Below are positions 15,524 to 25,117 of a stretch of DNA of 53,096 nucleotides, one piece after another; the first letter of the stretch is position 1; each line of letters opens with the position of its first letter. The position numbers and the translations under genes are program-made. This DNA comes from JBBTDV01 sp038042605 (lineage in GTDB: Bacteria > Bdellovibrionota > UBA1018): NCBI GenBank assembly GCA_964358645.1, contig CAYHPW010000015.1:1-53096 (forward strand), read 5' to 3'. The notes beneath the pieces are model-generated. The model worked only from the letters and a program-made list of their open reading frames with translations, made no database searches and was not told the origin of the DNA.

Positions 15524-18240
15524 TCACTAGAAGCGCAATAATCACCATGGCTCTCCTATTGGCTGCGGCCGCCTTGCCTGTTTACACAATTAAAACCACA
15601 GGCACCGGAACAAATACGGATTTTGAAGTTTATTACCGCGCGGCTCAGAGAATCGCCGTCAGCGATTGGAATACGATTTACACCCTTACCGATGGGGCAT
15701 CACCATTCCGTTACGCCCCACCGCTGCTTCCTTTATTTGCCCCACTTAAGAAATTTGATTTCCACACCGCAAGACTAGTCTGGTTTTATCTGCAGTTTAT
15801 TTTTTTTGCCGGAGGATTCTTTTTTATTTTCAAGTCAGCAAAACTGCTTTGCCGTAAAAACAATCTTCACCCTTTGGTGATCACTTGCCTTACCATGCTT
15901 TTTGTTTACAGATTCTGCCTGGACACATTCATGATAGGCCAGGTTTCTGGTCTGCTTTTCTTAGGCTTAAGCATGGCGCTTTACGGTTGGCTCGCATACC
16001 GGCCTGCGACGGCGGGGCTCGGGTTGTTTTTCCCTGCAGCCTTCAAGCTCGGCCCCGGACTAGCCTATCTCCTTATCCTCTCCAATAAAAGATTTCGAGC
16101 TAGGGCCTTCTTCGCGCCGCTTATTCTCTTTGCTGTGCTGAATGCTGTTTTGTTGTTCATGTCAGGCTCCTGGCAGATTTTTAAGATGCTCTGGGCTTCG
16201 TGGGCCAATATTGTAACAAACGACTCGCTTTATTACGACGCCTCACACTACGGCAGCCAGTCTCTTAAAAGTGCTTTACTAAGACTAGCTAACATATGGC
16301 CGGATCTGCGTGGCATATTCATGGGTACATACCAGATAAGCGCAGTCCTAGGATGTCTTGCTATTTTGCTTTTGTGGCTTGGTCGCCGGCCACGATCAAG
16401 AAGCGCGCGTGCGCTTTTCTTTTCAATCTCTATTTTTGCTTATCTGTGGTTCATGCCAGAAACTTTTAAATACAACCTGACAGCACTGGCTTTACCGATA
16501 ACGATTCTACTCGCTTTACCCAACAGAGGAATAGCCACAAACATAATATTATTTCTGGGATTCATCACATTGTCAGCTTCAGGTAAAGACATCGTCGGTG
16601 ATCTAATATTTTTCACCAGCCAACGTGTATCGCTACCGCTATTGACCATAACCGGTCTTGGATTAGTTACCTTCATGCATTTATGGAAGCGCTCTAAAAC
16701 CACGTATCTTGTTTCTTCACTTATCCATATGGGAAAGCTTGGGTCATCTCTAGGTACGCGGGGATTAGGTCCATGGCATATAATGCCGGCACGAAAAGCA
16801 GAACTTGCCGCTTCAGTCATCATAACATTCCCGGCGGATAAGGCTGCTTCACAAGTGATACTTAGCTTCACAGAAGAGGCTAAAGCCGCACTTAAAAAGC
16901 TGTTTGGCGAATCCTATGAAATCATCACCGCACCATCAACCAATAAAGGCAGAGCCACTGCCTTACGCGAGGCATTTCTGATCTCTCGTGGTGAAAAGAT
17001 CTTTGTTTGTGATGCAGCAAATCCTATTAACCCTATTTTTTTCTCCCAGGCAACTGACCTGCTTAATAAAGATTATGATTTTATCAGGGGCAATAGAAGA
17101 TTACCTGATACTAAATTTAAAATACCAGTTCGCCTTTTACCGCTTGCCTACAGCCGCCACAGGCTTGGTTTGTTTTTCAACAAACTGGTGCGTTTCACAC
17201 TGCCTATAACTACTACAGACACTCATTCCGGTACATTCGGCTGCAAACGCCAGCTTGCGCTTGAGATTTTCTCCCTACAAACATCACCTGATTTTCTTTT
17301 TGACTTGGAATTATGCATAGTAGCGGCAACATATGGCGCACGCGAAACAGAATTACCGCTAAACCTATTACTGGCCGCAGAAAAATCCGTGCGCAGGATG
17401 GCTGCCGAGACCTTGAGCATTTTCCTGGGACTACCGGTACTGTTTTTGCGCTACAGGCTTGGCCGATATTCACCGGTAAATACAAAAACCAAGACACACA
17501 TGATAACAGCTGATGACTGGGGCATGTCCCCCGCTATAAACGACGGCATCTTGGAGCTTGCCAAGTGCGGGATCATAAAACGCGTCTCACTTCTTGCAGA
17601 TTCGGCTTATCTCGGGCACCGGCTCGATGAACTTATAAAAATCAGCGGTATCAAACTCGGGCTCCATTTTAATCTTACATACGGTAAAACCGTTAAAAAA
17701 CCATCCACAATACTGACACAGTGGATGAATCCTTTTTTAAGCAAAACATCGCTCCGTGAGCATGTCCGCACGGAATTTAAATCACAATTATCTTTGCTAT
17801 ATAAGGCAGGCATAAATGCTACATATCTTGACGGGCACCACCACATCCATGTCGTGCCTGGAATACTGGACAGTATTGCCGATTTGATGAAACAAGCCGG
17901 CATCAGAACGGTGCGCTGCCCGTACGACAGAGATCTGTTACTTAGCACAAAATTTCCCATAGCACTTTTAGCTGCGGCTTCCAAAAAACGCATCAAGCAG
18001 CACGGTTTCGAGTATTTGCCATTTTTCTACCCACGCAAAAAACATTTTATGGATCATGGCCTCATGCGCTCCCATCTTTCTAAAAACACAGATTTTGAAG
18101 TCATGGTCCACCCGGCTTCGTCGGACGATCACGACATCTGGCTTTACAGTGACACTTATATCGGGGGACGCGTCCTTGAGTTCAGGGCACTAAGCATGCT
18201 TCGCTTTTCTGCTTACGTAAATGAGGCACGAATAACATGA
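15520..18240 (+). CDS. Three-domain fusion: GT87-like membrane transferase, degenerate GT2, YdjC deacetylase
   Basis: 906 aa, start fixed by ATGA overlap. Residues 1-about 400 are a polytopic GT-C part (about ten helices) like GT87/DUF2029 mannosyltransferases, with NTDFEVYYRAAQ early on. Residues about 425-655 are a GT2 domain clearly paralogous to that of the previous gene (RLLPLAYSRHRLGLFFNKLV compared with RLLPLAYGRHKLGLLFNKAV). Its DxD has become VCDAANP (Asp498), so it may be inactive. Residues about 660-906 are a YdjC/ChbG-type deacetylase: MITADDWGMSP (Asp665-666), LGLHFNLTYG and LDGHHHIHVVP keep the metal ligands. Polymerising or transferring a sugar and deacetylating it on the same polypeptide is inference. 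I saw no frameshift; the frame is continuous. Confidence 0.75.
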   Translation: MITRSAIITMALLLAAAALPVYTIKTTGTGTNTDFEVYYRAAQRIAVSDWNTIYTLTDGASPFRYAPPLLPLFAPLKKFDFHTARLVWFYLQFIFFAGGFFFIFKSAKLLCRKNNLHPLVITCLTMLFVYRFCLDTFMIGQVSGLLFLGLSMALYGWLAYRPATAGLGLFFPAAFKLGPGLAYLLILSNKRFRARAFFAPLILFAVLNAVLLFMSGSWQIFKMLWASWANIVTNDSLYYDASHYGSQSLKSALLRLANIWPDLRGIFMGTYQISAVLGCLAILLLWLGRRPRSRSARALFFSISIFAYLWFMPETFKYNLTALALPITILLALPNRGIATNIILFLGFITLSASGKDIVGDLIFFTSQRVSLPLLTITGLGLVTFMHLWKRSKTTYLVSSLIHMGKLGSSLGTRGLGPWHIMPARKAELAASVIITFPADKAASQVILSFTEEAKAALKKLFGESYEIITAPSTNKGRATALREAFLISRGEKIFVCDAANPINPIFFSQATDLLNKDYDFIRGNRRLPDTKFKIPVRLLPLAYSRHRLGLFFNKLVRFTLPITTTDTHSGTFGCKRQLALEIFSLQTSPDFLFDLELCIVAATYGARETELPLNLLLAAEKSVRRMAAETLSIFLGLPVLFLRYRLGRYSPVNTKTKTHMITADDWGMSPAINDGILELAKCGIIKRVSLLADSAYLGHRLDELIKISGIKLGLHFNLTYGKTVKKPSTILTQWMNPFLSKTSLREHVRTEFKSQLSLLYKAGINATYLDGHHHIHVVPGILDSIADLMKQAGIRTVRCPYDRDLLLSTKFPIALLAAASKKRIKQHGFEYLPFFYPRKKHFMDHGLMRSHLSKNTDFEVMVHPASSDDHDIWLYSDTYIGGRVLEFRALSMLRFSAYVNEARIT

Positions 18241-19556
18241 CCAGAACCTGGGCTTCTATTTCATGGAAATGGAAAGCATTTCTTGTTTTTTCATTGTTAT
18301 CAGGAGCCATATTACGACTGATCTTCGTTGATGACATGGAATACAAGGAAGACGAAGAATACAACTTCACACAAGCCAAACTCGCTGGCAGTGTTTTGTC
18401 ATGGCCCGCAACCGGCATGCCTTCCGGCGTATACCTGCAGAATCCAGGCATGAGCATCTGGGTGTTTATCATTCTAGCTAAAATATTCAGAGTAACTTCA
18501 CCCACCGAACTGGCAACGGCAGTACAAATATTCAGCTTGTTAGGGATCTGCCTCATCATTCCTTTTGCGCTGAAAATCGTGGATCAAGCGGAACGTAAGC
18601 CGTGGCTATGGGCTTTTGCCCTTGCAATGGTGAATCCGCTTGCAGTTTTTTACCAAAGAAAGTTGTGGCCAGAACCGTTTCTGCCGTTTTTCACGATGCT
18701 TACACTCATCGGCTGGTGGCGGAGGGAAAAATACGCAGGCGCATTTATCTGGGGATTGATCGGCGCCTTTCTTGGCCAGATTCACATGAGCGGTTTCTTT
18801 TTTGCGGCCGGGCTGTTTTTGTGGACCGCCATCTTTGGTAAACACACCACCATGGGTAAAACCTCTACCCGCTGGGGCATGTGGCTTTTAGGTTCGGCTA
18901 TTGGTGCCCTGCCACTTATACCTTGGGCGATGGAAGTCATTAGACACCCACCATCAGGGCGCATGGTCTCTGGTTTCTCTGAAATCCTGCAACTTAAGTT
19001 CTGGGTATTTTGGGTTTCAAATCCACTCGGTCTCCACCTCGGCAACCCACTCGGGCTTCTGCTTGGGGAATCTAACCTGGCCCAGTTATCAGATTTTATA
19101 CGCTATCCTCTCTTACAAAATGGTTCAGCAACCTATCTGGTAGGCCTCGCACACTTGCTTGTAATTTTGGTAGGCTGCACTGTTCTGGTAATGGCTGCTA
19201 AAAATATTTTTACGAACTTAAGATCCAGCAAAACAACTGTATATAACCTAATAACAGGCACATCATCTTCGACTAACTTCGTGCAAAACGCTGCACTGAT
19301 TGGGTTTGGTCTTCTTCTGACACTCACCGGGGTAAACATACGCAGATACTACATGATGATCGCATTCCCGCTGGAGTATATCTGGCTTGCCAGAGCTGTA
19401 AAATCACATCGCTTGCTATTGGGAACGCTGTTCCTACTACATGTCTTTATATCCACTGCTTTTGTTGCTTACATCCATGTAAACGAAGGGGCTCCACATG
19501 GCGACTATGGGCACGCCTATCATGTAGTTATGAAAAACAGGGCAAAAAATAACTAA
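18237..19556 (+). CDS. GT39-like polytopic glycosyltransferase (GT-C)
   Basis: 439 aa, start in ATGA overlap with the fusion gene. About ten hydrophobic helices are present, with an early acidic loop DDMEYKEDEEYNFTQAK as expected for the catalytic Asp/Glu of PMT/ArnT-type GT-C enzymes. NPGMSIWVF and FYQRKLWPEPF follow. Such enzymes use polyprenyl-phosphate sugars as donors on the periplasmic face, which fits the DPM-like domain two genes upstream. It is the last gene of the run that starts with metH. The acceptor is unknown. Confidence 0.7.
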   Translation: MTRTWASISWKWKAFLVFSLLSGAILRLIFVDDMEYKEDEEYNFTQAKLAGSVLSWPATGMPSGVYLQNPGMSIWVFIILAKIFRVTSPTELATAVQIFSLLGICLIIPFALKIVDQAERKPWLWAFALAMVNPLAVFYQRKLWPEPFLPFFTMLTLIGWWRREKYAGAFIWGLIGAFLGQIHMSGFFFAAGLFLWTAIFGKHTTMGKTSTRWGMWLLGSAIGALPLIPWAMEVIRHPPSGRMVSGFSEILQLKFWVFWVSNPLGLHLGNPLGLLLGESNLAQLSDFIRYPLLQNGSATYLVGLAHLLVILVGCTVLVMAAKNIFTNLRSSKTTVYNLITGTSSSTNFVQNAALIGFGLLLTLTGVNIRRYYMMIAFPLEYIWLARAVKSHRLLLGTLFLLHVFISTAFVAYIHVNEGAPHGDYGHAYHVVMKNRAKNN

Positions 19557-19599
19557 CTAGATTTTTAAAGAGATACTGGCGGCACATGGAAACGTAAGA

Positions 19600-19605
19600 T
19601 ATTCT
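19600..19605 (+). promoter_or_regulatory. -10-like box 7 nt before tyrS
   Basis: TATTCT ends 7 nt before the ATG of tyrS and there is no Shine-Dalgarno or convincing -35 box. It follows the same pattern as the putative leaderless starts at 2361, 9573, 22062 and 47662. Confidence 0.3.
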
Positions 19606-19612
19606 TTAAACC

Positions 19613-20905
19613 ATGGCAGTCGATGTCCAATTTTTTAAAGAGCTTGAAAAGCGCGAGATCGTAAAACAAATCACCGATCAAGAATTGCCAAACGCCATTA
19701 CTAATGAACGAATGACAGTTTATGCCGGATTCGACCCCACCTCCGACAGTTTGCATGTCGGGAGCCTCTTGCCACTTTTAACATTGCGTAGATTCCAGCA
19801 AGCCGGACACAAGCCGATTGCCGTCATAGGCGGAGCAACCGGCCTAATTGGAGATCCAAGCGGAAAAACACAGGAGCGCACGCTTCTCTCTGACGAGCAG
19901 ATACAAAAAAATTTAACAGGGATCAAATCAGTCATAACTAAATTCCTGGATATTTCTAATAATACCTCTGAAGCCTTGATTTTAAACAACGCGGATTGGT
20001 TCAAAGAAATATCCTATCTCGAATTTCTACGTGATGTGGGCAAGCACTTCACCGTAAACAACATGATCGCGAAGGAATCAGTAAGAGCGCGGCTTGAGGA
20101 CCGCGAACATGGCATTTCATACACCGAGTTTTCATACATGATACTCCAGGCCTATGACTTCCTGACACTTTATGACCGCCATAATTGCAGACTGCAAATC
20201 GGGGGCTCCGATCAGTGGGGTAACATAACAGCCGGGATAGAGCTGATCAGACGTGCGAGGCACGGACACAAGCCGGTTTATGGACTCACCCACCCGCTGG
20301 TCATGAAAGCTGATGGAACAAAGTTTGGTAAAACCGAACAAGGAACCATCTGGCTAGACGCAAAGAAGACATCACCTTATCAGTTTTACCAGTTTTTCAT
20401 GCAAACCGCTGACGCTGATGTGATCACTTATTTGAAGTATTTTACCTTCCTGTCGCTTGATGAAATAAGCGCACTGGAATCATCGCTTAAGACGGAACCA
20501 GAAAAACGGGTAGCACAAAAAGCTCTCGCCTCCGAAGTAACCAAGCTAGTGCACGGCGAAGGTGAACTGCAGAGAGCGCGATCCGCTACCAATGCCTTGT
20601 TCGAAGACACAATAAAACAGCTTGATGCGGACATGTTGCTCGAAGTCCTCTCCGGCGCCCCGAAAACCAAAAAAAGTGTATCCCTGATTAAACAAAAACC
20701 GTCTCTTGTAGATTTGCTCGTGGATACTGCGCTTTCACCCTCAAAAGGACTTGCCAGAAAAGAAATCACCGCAGGTGGAATTTACGTTAATAACCAGAGA
20801 GTAACAAACACCGCATCAGCTCTCACGGACCAAGATCTAATAGCGGGGAGATTTATTGTGCTAAGGAAAGGAAAGAAATCATACCATCTTCTTGAATTCA
20901 TATGA
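19613..20905 (+). CDS. tyrS: Tyrosyl-tRNA synthetase
   Basis: 430 aa, usual TyrS-I length. It charges tRNA-Tyr with tyrosine in the cytoplasm. Class I signatures: HVGS (48-51) for HIGH, YAGFDPTSDSLHVGSLL, GGSDQWGNITAG and KFGKT for KMSKS. A C-terminal S4 RNA-binding domain starts near residue 360 (LARKEITAGGIYVNNQRV). metF overlaps its stop codon by ATGA. Confidence 0.95.
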   Translation: MAVDVQFFKELEKREIVKQITDQELPNAITNERMTVYAGFDPTSDSLHVGSLLPLLTLRRFQQAGHKPIAVIGGATGLIGDPSGKTQERTLLSDEQIQKNLTGIKSVITKFLDISNNTSEALILNNADWFKEISYLEFLRDVGKHFTVNNMIAKESVRARLEDREHGISYTEFSYMILQAYDFLTLYDRHNCRLQIGGSDQWGNITAGIELIRRARHGHKPVYGLTHPLVMKADGTKFGKTEQGTIWLDAKKTSPYQFYQFFMQTADADVITYLKYFTFLSLDEISALESSLKTEPEKRVAQKALASEVTKLVHGEGELQRARSATNALFEDTIKQLDADMLLEVLSGAPKTKKSVSLIKQKPSLVDLLVDTALSPSKGLARKEITAGGIYVNNQRVTNTASALTDQDLIAGRFIVLRKGKKSYHLLEFI

Positions 20906-21897
20906 CACCACTGCCATTTAAACCCGATAGAAAATTGACGGATGTTCTAGCCACCAGTAAATTCACGCTTTCCGCTGAAGTGATCCCACCACGCAACGGG
21001 TCTGAGCAAAACATTTTGCTTAACCAGATTAACTTACTGATCCAGGCAGGAGCACAGTTCCTGGCGGTCACCAAGGGTGCTGGAGGCAGCCTGCGGGGAG
21101 GCAGCTTGCCGATAGCCCAAGCCATAAAAGAAAACTTCAACGTCCCCTGTATCGCACATTTCACCTGCCGGGACCTTACACCTGCAGAAGTAGAAAATCA
21201 GCTGATGGACCACCATTATTTTGGAATACGAAACATCCTTGCGCTTCGTGGCGACCCTCCAGAGGGGGAACCAGAGTGGAAGGCTCGCAGCGACGGCGGA
21301 TACAACCACGCCCATGAACTCATCAGCCAAATAGTGAATCTCAATAACGGAAAATACATCCCCAGGGCAACAGGGCTGCCGGCAGGCAAGCAAGAAGCTA
21401 CGGATTTCTGCATAGGAGCGGCGGTTTACCCGGAATTTCCAGATCCAGTCAAACGGCTTGAGTACTTTGAAAAAAAAATCAAAGCCGGAGCAATGTTCGG
21501 AATCACGGACATGCTGTTTGACACTGAAGCTTATGGCCGCTTCCTTGATTCATGTGAAAAAGGAGGCCTTAGTATACCTGTACTGCCAGGCACCCGCCTG
21601 CTGCGCAGCAAGTCACACGCTATGAAAATGGCCAGCAGGTTCAGGGTTAAAATACCTGCCGAAATGCTAGCCTCTCTCCCCGAAACTCATGGCCCTGACG
21701 GCGCGGCACCACCTAAAGACATAACAAAAAGCGTGCAGGATGGAGACAAAATAGGGGTTGAAATTTTTCTAAAACAAGTTGAACGCCTCCGCGCTCTCGG
21801 CGCCCCCGGAGTACACTTGTTTGTCATTTTCGATACCATCGGAGCTGTAACAGCACTTAAAGCGTTGAGCTCAGATTTTTCTGGCATCAACCATTGA
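20902..21897 (+). CDS. metF: Methylenetetrahydrofolate reductase (MetF)
   Basis: 331 aa TIM-barrel flavoenzyme that reduces 5,10-methylene-THF to 5-methyl-THF, the methyl donor for MetH. Signatures include FTLSAEVIPPRNGSEQN (catalytic Glu in the strand-1 motif), CIAHFTCRDLT, FGIRNILALRGDPPEGE and GAMFGITDMLFD. ATGA overlap with tyrS implies coupling. It is somewhat longer than E. coli MetF (about 296 aa), mainly through an insertion near GPDGAAPPKD. Together with metH 8 kb upstream it completes the methylation branch. Confidence 0.92.
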   Translation: MTPLPFKPDRKLTDVLATSKFTLSAEVIPPRNGSEQNILLNQINLLIQAGAQFLAVTKGAGGSLRGGSLPIAQAIKENFNVPCIAHFTCRDLTPAEVENQLMDHHYFGIRNILALRGDPPEGEPEWKARSDGGYNHAHELISQIVNLNNGKYIPRATGLPAGKQEATDFCIGAAVYPEFPDPVKRLEYFEKKIKAGAMFGITDMLFDTEAYGRFLDSCEKGGLSIPVLPGTRLLRSKSHAMKMASRFRVKIPAEMLASLPETHGPDGAAPPKDITKSVQDGDKIGVEIFLKQVERLRALGAPGVHLFVIFDTIGAVTALKALSSDFSGINH

Positions 21898-21933
21898 GTC
21901 TATGTATCACCTATAGTTACTCTTTGATAATGA

Positions 21934-22019
21934 GCCGGGGTGGCGAAACAGGTAGACGCACAGGACTTAAAATCCTGGGCCCTTAACGGGGCGTGCCGGT
22001 TCAATTCCGGCCCTCGGCA
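21934..22019 (+). tRNA. tRNA-Leu(TAA)
   Basis: Class II tRNA with a long variable arm. The acceptor stem GCCGGGG pairs with CCTCGGC (one G-T), the anticodon loop CTTAAAA sits on CAGGA/TCCTG and gives anticodon TAA, and the T-arm is GGTTCAATTCC. No CCA is encoded (ends A then TTA). The AT-rich polysaccharide block begins directly after it. Confidence 0.95.
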
Positions 22020-22027
22020 TTAAGTTC

Positions 22028-22055
22028 TTGTGACAGAAGATATCTTTAGTAAAAT
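22028..22055 (+). promoter_or_regulatory. Predicted promoter of the methyltransferase, possibly leaderless
   Basis: TTGTGA (22028-22033), 16 nt, then TAAAAT (22050-22055), which ends exactly 6 nt before the GTG start at 22062. No Shine-Dalgarno is present. Confidence 0.4.
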
Positions 22056-22061
22056 AACATA

Positions 22062-22802
22062 GTGATTACTACCTCATCCACCGATCAATCGCCTTTCCAA
22101 TGGTATGATTTTTTATTTCGCAAAACTGATCCATATGCAGCCATAAAATACGACATACTACTTTCAAAACTTGGTTCACTTCATGGCAAATCAGCGCTGG
22201 TAGTTGGTTCCGGCAGTGGCGAATTTGCAGCATTTCTAGCAAAACGTGGCGCTATTGTTACAGCCATAGATATAGATCAAGCCACAGTAGATCTTACAAA
22301 AAAAACAGCAGCAGAATTTAATGTTTCAGTGAGCACAGAAATTTCAATACTAGAAAACTTCAATACAAAAAAAACTTTTGATATTGTAGCAGCAACGGAT
22401 GTGCTTGAGCATCTCATTAATGACAAGATTGCCACAAAAAAGCTAACCAACCTAACAAACAAGAATGGCTGCATAGTTATAACAGTGCCAGCCCTTCCAT
22501 TCCTGTTTGGATATCATGATAAAGTGCTCGGTCATTACCGGCGTTATACGATGAAATCTCTATGTAAGCTCTTTGACAGTAACACAAAGTTTGAGCTGTT
22601 AAAATACTATGGGTTTTCTTTAATACTTATTACACTACTCATAAGTAAGATATTTAAAAAGCCATACCCTACTAAAAAAATAAATGAAGCCGCGACTACA
22701 AAAAACTTAATATTTAGAGCCCTTGTATATATCTTAAAACTTGAAAGCAAAGTCAGTCCGCCTTGTGGAATCAGCTTACTTTTGATCGCTAGAAAAAGCT
22801 GA
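22062..22802 (+). CDS. Class I SAM-dependent methyltransferase
   Basis: 246 aa, GTG start. Motif I is ALVVGSGSGEFAAFLAKRG, motif II VTAIDIDQATV, and the central motif DIVAATDVLEHL. PALPFLFGYHDKVLGHYRRY is typical of methyltransferases in surface-polysaccharide clusters, which often modify lipid-linked or terminal sugars. The C-terminus has a hydrophobic stretch (GFSLILITLLISKIF) that could anchor it to the membrane. It ends in a 27-nt convergent overlap with the acyltransferase gene. The substrate is unknown. Confidence 0.8.
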   Translation: MITTSSTDQSPFQWYDFLFRKTDPYAAIKYDILLSKLGSLHGKSALVVGSGSGEFAAFLAKRGAIVTAIDIDQATVDLTKKTAAEFNVSVSTEISILENFNTKKTFDIVAATDVLEHLINDKIATKKLTNLTNKNGCIVITVPALPFLFGYHDKVLGHYRRYTMKSLCKLFDSNTKFELLKYYGFSLILITLLISKIFKKPYPTKKINEAATTKNLIFRALVYILKLESKVSPPCGISLLLIARKS

Positions 22803-23966
22803 CAAAGGGGTTAATTTTATCTTTAACTTAAGAAAATAAGTCTCATAGTACTTATACGATATTGATGACACCGAAAGTGTGACAAAAAAAACAGCAAAGT
22901 ATAACAACACATTATATGTCATTATTGAAATCTTCAACAACCCAGTCCACTCAAAAATACAATGGACTGTATAAAGACATATAGGGTGAAGCATATAAAT
23001 TCCATAAGAGCGCTTCCCAAAATAACTACATAAAGGTGTTTCTAAATTTAACAATCCATATTTACTCTTAGCTACATTTAAAAGCACCCATGCATATGCT
23101 AATGGTGTTAAAAATTGTGTACCCTTGATAGGCACGCCATAGCATAACAACAACAAAAGCGCTGGTATGACCATATACTGATAATACGGCTTAACAAGCA
23201 ATCTAACCAAAAAAGACCGCTGGTTTCCTGATAATAAATATGCCGCCAGCCCGCCAGTAGCCATATACTCTATTTTGAATTGACCGTAATATGAAGACAC
23301 TGCATCCATCCAAAAAACATTATCAAACCCGACCATGTATTGATGAATAATTATACCAAATATATATTTGGCAAATATAACCAGCACTAATATATGCACT
23401 AAATAACGATTAAAAATTCTAAACAACAATGGCCAGACCAGATAAAATTGCTCTTCAACACCTATGGACCATGATTGAGCGGCAAACAAAATACCCGGAT
23501 ACAGCACATAAGCTAAATTAGGGAATAGCGTAAAATAGCAAAGAAACTTGACTATATAATTTTCATTAACACTCAATCCATCCAACCTAAGCTTTGACCA
23601 AACCAAACCATAATCACCGCTGAACTGAGCCACAATAGGAACCAGCACAAAAGCAATAAGCATTATCATGTAATACAAAGGCCATATTCTAAGAATACGT
23701 CTCAGGTAAAATTTCTTTATACTAATACGACGCAGCTCGGAATGCTCTATCAGAAGTATATATGTAATTAAAAACCCACTAAGTACGAAAAATAAATTTA
23801 CCCCTTGATGCCCGAGACTTTTAATTACAGGACTTAACCATAAACTTTTAAACCCAAGTATATCCTTCGACTGTTCAATATGGTGCACAACGACAGCCGA
23901 AGCAGCAATAAAACGAACCCCGTCAAATCCAGGGATATAACTCTGAGATTCTTGCTTACGCGCCAT
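22776..23966 (-). CDS. Acyltransferase 3 (OafA/YrhL-like)
   Basis: 396 aa, ten or so transmembrane helices. The family opening is present: YIPGFDGVRFIAASAVVVHH with the catalytic-type His, then NLFFVLSGFLITYILL and YLRRILRIWPLYY. The central WSIGVEEQFYLVWPL motif is intact. Such proteins O-acetylate or O-acylate O-antigen, capsule or peptidoglycan sugars at the inner membrane. It is the only minus-strand gene inside this block. GC is very low here (15 of 60 bases at 23341-23400). Confidence 0.88.
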   Translation of the reverse strand: MARKQESQSYIPGFDGVRFIAASAVVVHHIEQSKDILGFKSLWLSPVIKSLGHQGVNLFFVLSGFLITYILLIEHSELRRISIKKFYLRRILRIWPLYYMIMLIAFVLVPIVAQFSGDYGLVWSKLRLDGLSVNENYIVKFLCYFTLFPNLAYVLYPGILFAAQSWSIGVEEQFYLVWPLLFRIFNRYLVHILVLVIFAKYIFGIIIHQYMVGFDNVFWMDAVSSYYGQFKIEYMATGGLAAYLLSGNQRSFLVRLLVKPYYQYMVIPALLLLLCYGVPIKGTQFLTPLAYAWVLLNVAKSKYGLLNLETPLCSYFGKRSYGIYMLHPICLYTVHCIFEWTGLLKISIMTYNVLLYFAVFFVTLSVSSISYKYYETYFLKLKIKLTPLSAFSSDQK

Positions 23967-24137
23967 ACTTAGTTATTTTAAGTCTAGCTAAATAGAGATT
24001 ATGTTCTATGTCTAAATTTTGTCATTACAACATCTTCCAACTGACAAAAAAATACCGGTATCTTAGGCATACCGCGCAAAGATATTATAATTAATACATT
24101 CATAGACGATAAGAAAATAAGGATATGTAATAAAATT

Positions 24138-25103
24138 ATGAAGCTATCCATTGTCGTTCCGGTATACAAAGAAGAGGGCAATATACAGGCATTCATCAAT
24201 GCAACCATCCCAGTCCTTTCATCAATTACTCCAGATTTCGAAATATTATTCATACTCGATCCGTCTCCTGACGCGACAGAGGAGCTGATTCGTAAAGCCA
24301 ATCAACATGATCAAAGGATAAAATTAATACTGCTTTCTAGGCGGTTTGGACAACCAATGGCCACGTTGGCCGGTCTACATTACAGCACCGGTGATGCCAT
24401 TATAGTTATAGATGTAGATCTGCAGGATCCACCAGAATTAATAGCAGAAATGGTTAAAAAATGGGAAGCCGGCTACGACGTGGTATATGCACAAAGAAAG
24501 AACAGATCCGGTGAAACGATAATTAAGAAAACCGTAGCCCATCTTGGATATAAACTTATAAACAAAATTACTGACGTGAATATACCACCGAACACCGGTG
24601 ACTTCAGGCTAATGAGCAGGCGCGTGGTCAATCAGGTGATAAGTTTAAAAGAATCTCACGGTTTTTTACGTGGCATGGTGGCATTCGTAGGTTTCAAACA
24701 AACATCAGTATTATTTGACAGACCAGCAAGATTTTCAGGCAGCGGGAACTACAACCGCTTCTTAGGATCAATCCGCATCGGCGTGAATGGTCTTGTTTGT
24801 TACTCCAGTCGTCTTTTAGCTTTAAGCTCAATGTTTGGGTTTATGATCGCAGGGCTCTCATTTATTTCTGGAATAATATATTTCATAATGAAATTATTGG
24901 GGGCCCCATTCCCGATAGGAAATCCAACTGTAGTAATATTGGTGCTTTTTCTTGGCGGAGTACAACTTATAAGCATAGGCCTTGTAGGAGAATACATAGG
25001 TCGCATTTATGACGAAGTAAAAGGCCGTCCAAGATTCATAATAGATTCAGAACTTGGTTTCGAACAAAGAGAGCAAAAAGTAAGAACCATTAAATATAAG
25101 TAG
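24138..25103 (+). CDS. GtrB/ArnC-like polyprenyl-phosphate glycosyltransferase (GT2)
   Basis: 321 aa. The N-terminal GT2 domain carries KLSIVVPVYKEEGNI, LSRRFGQPMATLAGLHY, the metal-binding DVDLQDPPE and NTGDFRLMSRRV. Two C-terminal hydrophobic hairpins follow (LALSSMFGFMIAGLSFISGI and IVLVLFLGGVQLISIGLVGE), ending in EYIGRIYDEVKGRP, the standard GtrB/DPM1 layout. It is predicted to load a sugar on undecaprenyl phosphate at the inner membrane. The membrane glycosyltransferase encoded 14 nt downstream is a likely user of this donor. Confidence 0.88.
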   Translation: MKLSIVVPVYKEEGNIQAFINATIPVLSSITPDFEILFILDPSPDATEELIRKANQHDQRIKLILLSRRFGQPMATLAGLHYSTGDAIIVIDVDLQDPPELIAEMVKKWEAGYDVVYAQRKNRSGETIIKKTVAHLGYKLINKITDVNIPPNTGDFRLMSRRVVNQVISLKESHGFLRGMVAFVGFKQTSVLFDRPARFSGSGNYNRFLGSIRIGVNGLVCYSSRLLALSSMFGFMIAGLSFISGIIYFIMKLLGAPFPIGNPTVVILVLFLGGVQLISIGLVGEYIGRIYDEVKGRPRFIIDSELGFEQREQKVRTIKYK

Positions 25104-25117
25104 TTCAAATACAAACC

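Noticed and set aside
15520..18240. Frameshift or assembly error joining three genes
   Set aside because: The reading frame is continuous over 906 codons without internal stop or abrupt composition change, and the linkers between domains look like normal coding sequence. Only read-level data could exclude an assembly join fully.
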